Source: Bacteroidota bacterium (GTDB lineage: Bacteria; Bacteroidota; Bacteroidia; UKL13-3). Taken from it: 64,000 nt of DNA. The stretch is taken from NCBI GenBank assembly GCA_027482225.1, contig JAIXWD010000016.1:78050-142049 (forward strand). The letters are read 5' to 3'. The first letter of the stretch is position 1. Each line of letters opens with the position of its first letter. Position numbers and translations under genes: made by a program. Shown one piece after another: positions 57,175 through 64,000 of the stretch. The notes below the pieces were generated by a model. The model made no database searches. It was given only the letters and a program-made list of their open reading frames with translations, and was not told the DNA's origin.

Positions 57175-60100
57175 TTAATTAGCTTTTGTTAATTGAACTT
57201 TTATAAGGTGTTCGTCAACCTCTATTTCTGCCGAAAGCTCTGCTGCTGTCACAATCTCAAGCTTATCAGCTAAAATTTCCGTGCAAATATATGCTTTATA
57301 AGCATTTATAGCATTGTTTATATAATCGTGCAACAGTATTTGTACATTTATTTTATCAGTTACCTCTAAACTTGTCTCTTTTCTTAAGGCCTGAAGCTTG
57401 CTAACTACCTCACGTGCAATACCTTCTAGTTTTAGTTCTGGACTTATTTCTATATCTAGAGCTACCGTAACTTTTCCTTCGTGGGCTACTTTATAACCCG
57501 TAATATCTTTCGACATGATTTCCACATCGTTAATTTCCAAAGACATCTCTTCGCCTTCAACGTCTATGTTAATACAGCCCTTTTGCTCTAATTTTGAAAT
57601 TTGTTCTGTATTCATAGCTAAAATAGCATCGCCCACAGCCTTCATTTTTGCACCTACTTTTTTACCCAATACCCTAAAGTTTGGTTTGATAGATTTTTCA
57701 ATTTCTTCAATAAATTCAAGTTGTTTTACATTTACCTCAGATAAAATCAAATCTTGTACATGTATGATTTCGTCTTTAATGCGCGCATCAACCATTGGGA
57801 TTAAAATTTTTTGTAGCGGTTGACGAACTTTGATGTTTTCTTTTTTACGAATAGATAACACCAATGAAGATATTTTTTGTGCATACTCCATTTGTTCTTC
57901 TAATCGTAAGTCAATTAAATTTTCATCAGCGTTTACCAAATCAGTTAAATGCACCGACTCGCTTTTACCATTTAAATTTTTGTATACCCAATCGCTAAAA
58001 AATGGCGCAAACGAACTGCTTAATTGCGATATTGTAATTAAACATTGGTATAAAGTTTCGTAAGCGGCTTTTTTATCTGCATTCATTTCACCTTTCCAGA
58101 AACGCCTGCGGCTTAAACGAATAAACCAGTTACTGAAATGGTCGCCTGTAAATTCTTCTATGGCACGAACAGCTGGTGTGGCATCGTAATCGTCCATGTG
58201 TTCGCGAACCAATTTAACCAAGCTGTTTAATTTGCTTATAATCCAACGATCCAATTCGGTGCGTTCGCTTATTGGTGTTAAGTTGTTTTCGTCAAACTCA
58301 AACCCATCAATATTGGCGTATATAGCAAAGAAAGAATAGGTGTTGTACAATGTGCCAAAAAACTTACGTTGACTTTCAGCTACGCCTTCCAAATCAAACT
58401 TAAGGTTATCCCAAGGATCACTGTTGCCTAACATATACCAGCGTGTGGCATCTGCACCGTATTTAGATATGGTTGCAAACGGATCAACAATGTTGCCTAG
58501 ACGTTTGCTCATTTTTACCCCGTTTTTATCTAAAACCAGTCCGTTGGCAATTACATTTTTAAAGGCAATTCCAGGATTATTGTTTTGTTGGTTGATGGTC
58601 TTAATTTCATCACTACATTCATTTAATAAAACAGCAATTGCGTGTAATGTAAAAAACCATCCACGGGTTTGGTCAACACCTTCTGCAATAAAATCAGCAG
58701 GGTAGTTCTCGCTTAAGGGAATTTCTTTGTTAAAAGGAAAATTCCATTGCGCATATGGCATCGCGCCACTATCAAACCAAACATCAATTAAATCAGCTTC
58801 ACGCAACATTCTTTCGCCCTTACTCGATACCAATATCAATTCATCAACATATGGTTTGTGCAAGTCTTTCATTTCAAAATCTTGCGGAATAAATCCTGCA
58901 ACTTTTGCTTTGGCAAGTTCTTCTTGTAACTCGGCATTAGAGCCAATGCATTTTTCCTCAGTACCATCCTCTGTTCTCCAAATTGGTAGAGGCGTTCCCC
59001 AATAACGTGAACGAGATAAATTCCAATCTACTAAGTTTTCTAACCAATTACCAAAACGTCCAGTTCCGGTGTGCTCTGGTTTCCAATTAATTTTTTGATT
59101 GGCTTCAACCAGTTTGTCTTTGTATGCAGTTGTTTTAATAAACCAACTTTCTAGTGGGTAGTATAAAATGGGCTTATCGGTTCTCCAACAATGCGGATAT
59201 GTATGTTCGTATTTTTCTTTCTTAAACAACTTACCTTCGGTTTGTAATTTAAGAATGATGCGCTCATCCACGCTCAGGTAATTTAATTTTGAGGTATCTT
59301 TAATTACACCACTTAATTTTTCTTTTTGTATAACAAGAGCTGCTTCTTTTTCTGCATCGGTTAAGTAGGCTTCTTTTACGTATTCTTCTCCATATAAAAA
59401 TTGTCCGTCTTGCACTTCGGGTAAAAACTTACCGCGTTTATCAACCAAAGTTAAACTGCCAATGCCGTTTTGTTTAGCAACCCTAAAGTCATCTGCACCA
59501 AAACTTGGCGCAATGTGCACAATACCTGTACCATCTTCGGTTGTTACAAAATCTCCTGTAATTACTTTAAATGCATCACCATTTTCTACATTGGCAAAAG
59601 GCAACAATTGCTCGTAACGTATTCCGGCTAGGTCGGCACCTTTAATTTCTTTTACTACTTCAAATGGTATGTTTTTATCACCAGCTTTATAATCAACTAA
59701 TTTTAACTCCGCATTTTCTGCTTTAAAATGTTTGCCAAGTAAATCTTTTGCTAACACAACGGTACATGGCTGATGAGTATTAGGGTTAAATGTTTTTATG
59801 AGTGCATAATCAATTTTAGCACCAACAGCTAATGCTGTGTTAGATGGCAAAGTCCAAGGAGTGGTGGTCCAAGCCAAGAAATATACATCGCCTTCAAATG
59901 GCGCGTGAATGGCTTTAAACATAGCCACAGCGGTCATGTCTTTTACATCTTTGTACGTGCCAGGTTGGTTTAACTCGTGCGAGCTTAATCCAGTTCCTGC
60001 AGCAGGAGAGTAAGGTTGAATGGTGTAACCTTTGTACAACAAACCTTTATTGTACAATTGTTTTAAAATCCACCAAAGCGATTCGATGTAGTTGTTATCG

Positions 60101-60555
60101 TAAGTTACGTAAGGATCGTTTAGGTTAACCCAATAGCCCATGCGTGTGGTTAAGTTGTTCCACACATCGGTGTATTTCATTACATCTTTTTTGCAGGCTT
60201 CGTTGTATTCTGCCACCGATATTTTTTTACCAATATCTTCTTTGGTAATGCCCAATGTTTTTTCTACTTGCAACTCAACAGGCAAACCGTGAGTATCCCA
60301 ACCAGCTTTACGTTTTACCTGAAAACCTTTAAGTGTATTGTAACGGCAAAAAATATCTTTAACCGTGCGGCTCATTACATGGTGAATACCCGGCATACCA
60401 TTAGCACTTGGCGGACCTTCGTAAAACACAAAAGATTTTGCGCCAGCGCGGTTGCTCACGCTTTTTTCAAAAATGTGATGTTCTTGCCAAAACTTAAGTA
60501 TTTCCTCTTCAAATGCAGGAAAGTCAAGTTTTTTGTATTCGTTGTATTTACTCAT
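57175..60555 (-). CDS. ileS: Isoleucyl-tRNA synthetase
   Basis: Class I aminoacyl-tRNA synthetase charging tRNA-Ile, cytoplasmic, 1126 residues, in line with the longer (ileS2-like) bacterial form. Motifs: GPPSANGMPGIHHVMSR, holding the HIGH-type signature; the editing (CP1) domain with AWTTTPWTLPSNTALAVG and GTGIVHIAPSFGADD; LDVWFDSG-like LIDVWFDSGAMPYAQW; DQTRGWFFTLH and DKNGVKMSKRLGNIVDP, the KMSKR motif; and a C-terminal anticodon-binding domain. It is the first gene of an operon with the DksA-like gene, 6 bases apart. The C-terminal zinc-type Cys motif was not obvious. Confidence 0.95.
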   Translation of the reverse strand: MSKYNEYKKLDFPAFEEEILKFWQEHHIFEKSVSNRAGAKSFVFYEGPPSANGMPGIHHVMSRTVKDIFCRYNTLKGFQVKRKAGWDTHGLPVELQVEKTLGITKEDIGKKISVAEYNEACKKDVMKYTDVWNNLTTRMGYWVNLNDPYVTYDNNYIESLWWILKQLYNKGLLYKGYTIQPYSPAAGTGLSSHELNQPGTYKDVKDMTAVAMFKAIHAPFEGDVYFLAWTTTPWTLPSNTALAVGAKIDYALIKTFNPNTHQPCTVVLAKDLLGKHFKAENAELKLVDYKAGDKNIPFEVVKEIKGADLAGIRYEQLLPFANVENGDAFKVITGDFVTTEDGTGIVHIAPSFGADDFRVAKQNGIGSLTLVDKRGKFLPEVQDGQFLYGEEYVKEAYLTDAEKEAALVIQKEKLSGVIKDTSKLNYLSVDERIILKLQTEGKLFKKEKYEHTYPHCWRTDKPILYYPLESWFIKTTAYKDKLVEANQKINWKPEHTGTGRFGNWLENLVDWNLSRSRYWGTPLPIWRTEDGTEEKCIGSNAELQEELAKAKVAGFIPQDFEMKDLHKPYVDELILVSSKGERMLREADLIDVWFDSGAMPYAQWNFPFNKEIPLSENYPADFIAEGVDQTRGWFFTLHAIAVLLNECSDEIKTINQQNNNPGIAFKNVIANGLVLDKNGVKMSKRLGNIVDPFATISKYGADATRWYMLGNSDPWDNLKFDLEGVAESQRKFFGTLYNTYSFFAIYANIDGFEFDENNLTPISERTELDRWIISKLNSLVKLVREHMDDYDATPAVRAIEEFTGDHFSNWFIRLSRRRFWKGEMNADKKAAYETLYQCLITISQLSSSFAPFFSDWVYKNLNGKSESVHLTDLVNADENLIDLRLEEQMEYAQKISSLVLSIRKKENIKVRQPLQKILIPMVDARIKDEIIHVQDLILSEVNVKQLEFIEEIEKSIKPNFRVLGKKVGAKMKAVGDAILAMNTEQISKLEQKGCINIDVEGEEMSLEINDVEIMSKDITGYKVAHEGKVTVALDIEISPELKLEGIAREVVSKLQALRKETSLEVTDKINVQILLHDYINNAINAYKAYICTEILADKLEIVTAAELSAEIEVDEHLIKVQLTKAN

Positions 60556-60720
60556 TTGTAGTTATGGTATTAGGTCGAATCATGGATTTGACGGTATTGT
60601 CTTTCAATTACTCAGCCCTAAATAAAAGTTTGCGAAAATAGGACTTAGCAGTTATAAATGAAAGAGTTAATGAATATTGCTTTAAGTTATTGCCAATGTT
60701 GATTTTGAGTGTGTTAAAAC

Positions 60721-60750
60721 AAAAATACCAACTATAAGAGTTGGTATTTT
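60721..60750. terminator. Terminator after the RND exporter gene
   Basis: AAAATACCAACT and AGTTGGTATTTT pair perfectly over 12 bases across a 5-base loop. It ends the reverse-strand gene that stops at 60757. Confidence 0.8.
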
Positions 60751-60756
60751 ATTATT

Positions 60757-63123
60757 TTATTCCTCATCATTATCGGTTGGCTCAGGCTCAAGTTCAACCA
60801 ATGTACGGCTAAATTCTTCTTTATTATTAATTGATTTTTCGAGCGATAACAACAAGGATGGCAACAGCAGTAAATTCATAAACATACCAAATATTAAGGC
60901 CAACGATGTGAGTACACCCAAGGCAATGGTACCACCAAAATCGCTGGCAGCAAAAATGATAAAGCCTGCAAACAAGGCTACTGCAGTATAAATAATACTT
61001 GGGCCAGCTTCTTGTAAACTCTCGGGTATGGCTACTTTCATATCCCAATTGTGTTTTTTAAGTGAGTTGCGGTACTTGGCTAAATAGTGTATGGTAAAAT
61101 CAACCACAATACCATAGGCAACAGAAAAAATGATAATGGTTGATGGTTTAAGTCTGATGTCGAAATAGCCCATAATACCCAATGTCATTAACAAAGGAAC
61201 TATATTAGGAATTAAAGATATGAGCACCATTTTCCAACTGAAAAATAAAAATGCCATCATAATAGAAATGATGATGAGAGCAGCAATTACACTTTGCAAA
61301 AGGTTTGCAACCAAGTAATCGTTACCCTTTAAAAAAATTAAACTGGTACCTGTTAGTTTAACATCGTATTTATCTTTAGGAAAAATTTCTTCAACAATGG
61401 TTTGTACTCTTTGGTTTAACGTTTTTAACTCTACAGATCCTACATCAGCCATTTGTATGCTAATGCGAGCTATTTGGTAATTGCTATCAACCATGCTCTT
61501 CATTAAACCTCCACTTACTTCGCCTCCTCTTGGCACATAACTTAGCAGTTCACTTATATCTAAAGCACTAGGTATAATATAATATCTCTCGTCTCCATCG
61601 TGGTAACCTTGGTTGGCAAATTTTAAAAAATCAACCATAGAAATCGCTTTACTAAATTCAGGAAACTCGGCCAATTCTTTTTGTAAGCGATTCATTTTTT
61701 GTAGGGTTGAAAAATCTTTTACCCCATTTTTTCGCTTGGTATCAATCCTAATTTCAAAAGGTAAAACACCTTTTAATTCTTTTTCAAAAAACTTTAAATC
61801 GGTGTATACTTTGTCTTTTTGTGGCAAATCATCAACCACATAACCTAATGAGCGTACTTGCATACTGCCATATACGGATACAATACAAACCGCAATGGTA
61901 ATAGCATAAATAATCTTTCGTTTTTCGTACACCCAAGTGTTACAAAGGCTCATTACTTTGTTTAAACGTTTGCTATCCAAATGTTTGGTGTGCTTTTGTT
62001 TTGGTGGTGGTAAATAGCTGTATACAACAGGTATAAACACCAACGATATAACATAAATGAGCATGATGTTAATGCCAGAAACTACAGAGAATTGATCGAG
62101 CAATGCACTGCCCGAAAAACTAAATACACAAAAACCAACAGCTGTTGTTACGTTGGTTAAAAATAGTGGCAAGCCATTTTTTGAAATCAGGCGAATAATG
62201 GCTAACATTTTATTGCCGTGTGCCCTAAACTCTTGATGATAAACGTTAAGTAAATAAATGCAATTTTGTATGCCAATTATAACCATTAACGGAGGAATAA
62301 TACCTGTTAATAAAGTAATTTTATAACCAAGTATAGCTGTACTACCAAGGGTAATAACCACGCCAATAATTACTACAATTAATGAAAAAATTACTGCCGA
62401 TATAAAACGAAAGAATAAGAAAATAAATAGTGCTGTAACCAGTATGGATAAGTAGGTAAAAATTTTAATTTCATTAGCTACTTTACTGGCATATACAGTA
62501 CGTACATAAGGTAATCCGCTGTAATGAATTTCGATGTTGTGCTTTTCGCCAAATGCTTTACAATGTGCTTCAATTTCTGCTACTAAACCTATACGGTCTT
62601 TACTATCTAATTTTTGTTTGTTAAGTGTAATGGCAAGTAGCGCTACATCACCCTTTTCATTGTACAATATACCTTTATACAGTGGCAATGATGAAATAAC
62701 ATTTTTAACTGAATCCATTTCTGCTTGTGATTGCAGATATCCGTTTATTATTGGTTTCAGTTCTAATTTATGCAAGCTATCATTTCGATAGGGCATGTAT
62801 AAGTTGGTTATGGAGAGTACTTTTTCAACTCCATTGGTTTTACTTATTTTATTGTTTAGTTCAATTAAATCATTAAAAAAGTCTTTTTCATACAACTTGT
62901 CAGATTGAATTCCAATGGCCAATATGTTTCCGTCTTCGCCAAAAGTTTGTTTAAATTTAACATACTCAATAAAGTCGGGGTCGTTATTGGGTATAACCTT
63001 AGCGAAATCGTAGGTTAGTTGCACCTTGGTTGCAAAATACCCAAAAAACAAAGTAACAATTCCAAGTGCTACTAAAAACCAAAAGCGGTTACGTATAACG
63101 TATGTTCCTATTTTTTGCCACAT
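60757..63123 (-). CDS. RND-superfamily (MMPL) exporter
   Basis: Integral inner-membrane protein of the RND superfamily, MMPL/hopanoid-transporter-like branch, 788 residues. Two similar halves each have a first transmembrane helix, a large periplasmic loop and a block of five further helices (YLSILVTALFIFLFFRF...; second half LLQSVIAALIIISIMMAFLFF...), about 12 in total. Segments GIVVDFTIHYLAKYRNSLKK and TAILGYKITLLTGIIPPLMVIIGIQNCIYLLNVYH resemble the helix 4 region of RND transporters, where charged residues drive proton coupling. Substrate is unknown; lipids or hydrophobic molecules are typical. The gene is divergent from the porZ-like gene (112 bases between starts). Acidic C-terminal tail. 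Confidence 0.87.
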   Translation of the reverse strand: MWQKIGTYVIRNRFWFLVALGIVTLFFGYFATKVQLTYDFAKVIPNNDPDFIEYVKFKQTFGEDGNILAIGIQSDKLYEKDFFNDLIELNNKISKTNGVEKVLSITNLYMPYRNDSLHKLELKPIINGYLQSQAEMDSVKNVISSLPLYKGILYNEKGDVALLAITLNKQKLDSKDRIGLVAEIEAHCKAFGEKHNIEIHYSGLPYVRTVYASKVANEIKIFTYLSILVTALFIFLFFRFISAVIFSLIVVIIGVVITLGSTAILGYKITLLTGIIPPLMVIIGIQNCIYLLNVYHQEFRAHGNKMLAIIRLISKNGLPLFLTNVTTAVGFCVFSFSGSALLDQFSVVSGINIMLIYVISLVFIPVVYSYLPPPKQKHTKHLDSKRLNKVMSLCNTWVYEKRKIIYAITIAVCIVSVYGSMQVRSLGYVVDDLPQKDKVYTDLKFFEKELKGVLPFEIRIDTKRKNGVKDFSTLQKMNRLQKELAEFPEFSKAISMVDFLKFANQGYHDGDERYYIIPSALDISELLSYVPRGGEVSGGLMKSMVDSNYQIARISIQMADVGSVELKTLNQRVQTIVEEIFPKDKYDVKLTGTSLIFLKGNDYLVANLLQSVIAALIIISIMMAFLFFSWKMVLISLIPNIVPLLMTLGIMGYFDIRLKPSTIIIFSVAYGIVVDFTIHYLAKYRNSLKKHNWDMKVAIPESLQEAGPSIIYTAVALFAGFIIFAASDFGGTIALGVLTSLALIFGMFMNLLLLPSLLLSLEKSINNKEEFSRTLVELEPEPTDNDEE

Positions 63124-63211
63124 AATAAAGTGGGCGAATTTAATTAAATAAAATAAGTAGTAAGTTAAATTTATGTTCGTATTTGATATAACATTTATCA
63201 GTTAAATGCGT

Positions 63212-63219
63212 TACGTTTG
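63212..63219 (+). promoter_or_regulatory. TAnnTTTG -7 box of the porZ-like gene
   Basis: TACGTTTG matches the -7 consensus exactly, 16 bases before the ATG at 63236. A TTTG at 63182 lies 26 bases upstream, slightly beyond the usual spacing. Confidence 0.5.
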
Positions 63220-63235
63220 AAGTTTATTTTATTTA

Positions 63236-64000
63236 ATGGCATACATGCGTTTTATATCTATATTACTGGTTTTTGGCCTATCTATATTCAGTTTATCTGC
63301 ACAATTTAGTGTGCCTAAAGTAGGCAATTGGAGGGTGCATTTGCCATATCAAACCAATAATACTGTGGCCCAGAACGGAAGTATTGTTTATGCAGGTTCG
63401 TCTAGCGGGGTATTTAGTTTTGATATAGAAGACAACTCGTTGGAAGTAATGAGTAAAGTAAATGGGCTTTCTGATGTAGAAGTGAGCAAAATTGAATTTG
63501 ATAACAGCACCCAAACACTAATTATTATTTATAACAATACCAATATAGATTTAATGAGTAATGGCATCATTACCAACTTACCTGATTTATTAAGGAAAAC
63601 CATAATAGGTGATAAAAAGGTAAATGATGTTACAGTGGTAGATGGTTTTGCTTATTTAGCATGCTCATTTGGTATTGTAAAAATAGATTTAGTAAGAAAA
63701 CAGGTCATTGATTCGTATCAAAATATTGGTATCGGAGGTGTAAACTTAGCTGTAAACGATATTGCTGTTTACAACAGTAATTTATATGCTAGTTCTGATG
63801 TTGGATTGTATCGTGCTTCTTTAAACAGCGGCAATTTAAGTGATTATAATTTTTGGACCGAAATTAGAAACGATACTTGTAAGCACTTAATTACAGTTGG
63901 AAATTATTTGTTTGTTAGTACAGCTAACTCTGTAAATTTAATTAGGCGTTATGATGGTGTAATTTGGGATACGTTGAAAGGAGCATCTGGTGAGGTGACA
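63236..64000 (+). CDS. porZ: PorZ-like type IX secretion beta-propeller protein, 5' part
   Basis: Open from the ATG at 63236 to the right edge (255 codons, no stop), so it is missing from the ORF track. Signal peptide MAYMRFISILLVFGLSIFSLSAQ, then FSVPKVGNWRVHLPYQTNN, SIVYAGSSSGVFSFDIEDNS, LEVMSKVNGLSDVEVSKIEFD and a repeated seven-bladed-propeller pattern (VNDVTVVDGFAYLACSFGIVKID; VNDIAVYNSNLYASSDVGLY). The W-R-x-H-L-P-Y start and the propeller are typical of PorZ, which binds PorU at the cell surface and helps process T9SS cargo. It is cut at the right edge, so the C-terminus is not seen. Divergent from the RND exporter gene. Confidence 0.8.
   Translation, partial: MAYMRFISILLVFGLSIFSLSAQFSVPKVGNWRVHLPYQTNNTVAQNGSIVYAGSSSGVFSFDIEDNSLEVMSKVNGLSDVEVSKIEFDNSTQTLIIIYNNTNIDLMSNGIITNLPDLLRKTIIGDKKVNDVTVVDGFAYLACSFGIVKIDLVRKQVIDSYQNIGIGGVNLAVNDIAVYNSNLYASSDVGLYRASLNSGNLSDYNFWTEIRNDTCKHLITVGNYLFVSTANSVNLIRRYDGVIWDTLKGASGEVT

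Noticed and set aside
56975-57178. Plus-strand ORF of 67 aa rich in Ala/Leu/Thr/Phe
   Set aside because: It is the antisense of the Lys/Ala/Pro repeat; its composition follows from the repeat, and the reverse frame has the real features.
1-64000. tRNA, rRNA, riboswitch or insertion sequence in spacers
   Set aside because: Reading the intergenic gaps by eye found no cloverleaf, no transposase frame and no terminal inverted repeats of IS type. A tRNAscan or Rfam search would be decisive.

Overview
The window is 64 kb of AT-rich chromosome from a member of the Bacteroidota. The evidence is the gene content: type IX secretion/gliding genes (PorU, PorV, a PorZ-like protein, GldJ-like, two PorP/SprF paralogues), proteins with T9SS-type C-terminal sorting domains, TonB-dependent receptors with carboxypeptidase-like N-termini, a DUF4249 lipoprotein, and several promoters of the TAnnTTTG type. 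The order or genus cannot be resolved from the sequence alone. No tRNA, rRNA, CRISPR array, prophage, integrase or insertion sequence was recognised, and the region looks like ordinary core chromosome with a few decayed loci.

Layout. 1-1.3 kb: a reverse-strand LemA - TPM - TPM operon cut by the left edge. 1.4-9.1 kb: GT9 glycosyltransferase, a cupin-like relic, ArsC-family protein, YheT-type hydrolase, DASH cryptochrome, and a TonB receptor/DUF4249 pair. 9.3-14.8 kb: 2OG-Fe(II) oxygenase-ispD, tryptophan 2,3-dioxygenase, rfbC, a coiled-coil membrane protein and an APC permease. 14.7-24.8 kb: large TonB receptor, ilvE divergent from a hypothetical-rdgB pair, a WecA/TagO-type transferase, pdxH, YqgE, a lipoprotein and a class III aminotransferase. 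24.8-27.3 kb: a small protein beside a broken nucleotidyltransferase, a DEAD-box helicase, and a reading frame interrupted by one stop codon. 27.7-34.7 kb: deoxyhypusine-synthase-like protein, an ECF sigma/anti-sigma-like/periplasmic-protein operon, lolA, gpmI, DUF4783 and nadC. 34.8-43.7 kb: the T9SS block gldJ, porP/sprF x2, porU and porV. 43.7-52.2 kb: ispF, murF, FG-GAP secreted protein, ECF sigma factor, queD-folE and an exonuclease/GIY-YIG fusion. 52.5-60.6 kb: pepP, lspA, a deletion scar joining two truncated genes, a DksA/TraR-like protein with a long Lys/Ala/Pro repeat tail, and ileS. 60.7-64 kb: an RND/MMPL exporter and the start of a porZ-like gene.

How the genes work together. IspD and IspF serve the MEP isoprenoid route. 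NadC and the dioxygenase touch tryptophan/NAD metabolism. RfbC, GT9 and the WecA/TagO-type transferase serve surface polysaccharide, and MurF serves peptidoglycan. LolA and LspA handle lipoproteins. The Por/Gld proteins form and feed the type IX export route, for which the FG-GAP protein is a probable cargo.

The most noteworthy observations are signs of decay and one unusual protein architecture. They are: the out-of-frame junction of an S9 peptidase 5' end to a DUF5686-like 3' end between the ileS-dksA pair and lspA; a nucleotidyltransferase with a frameshift plus a stop; an otherwise open 232-codon frame with a single TAA; a cupin-like relic; and the 15 x 14-residue basic repeat fused to a zinc-ligand-poor DksA-type domain. 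No convincing new multi-gene system was found. Many start codons were moved from the longest-ORF position, and the reason is given in each entry.
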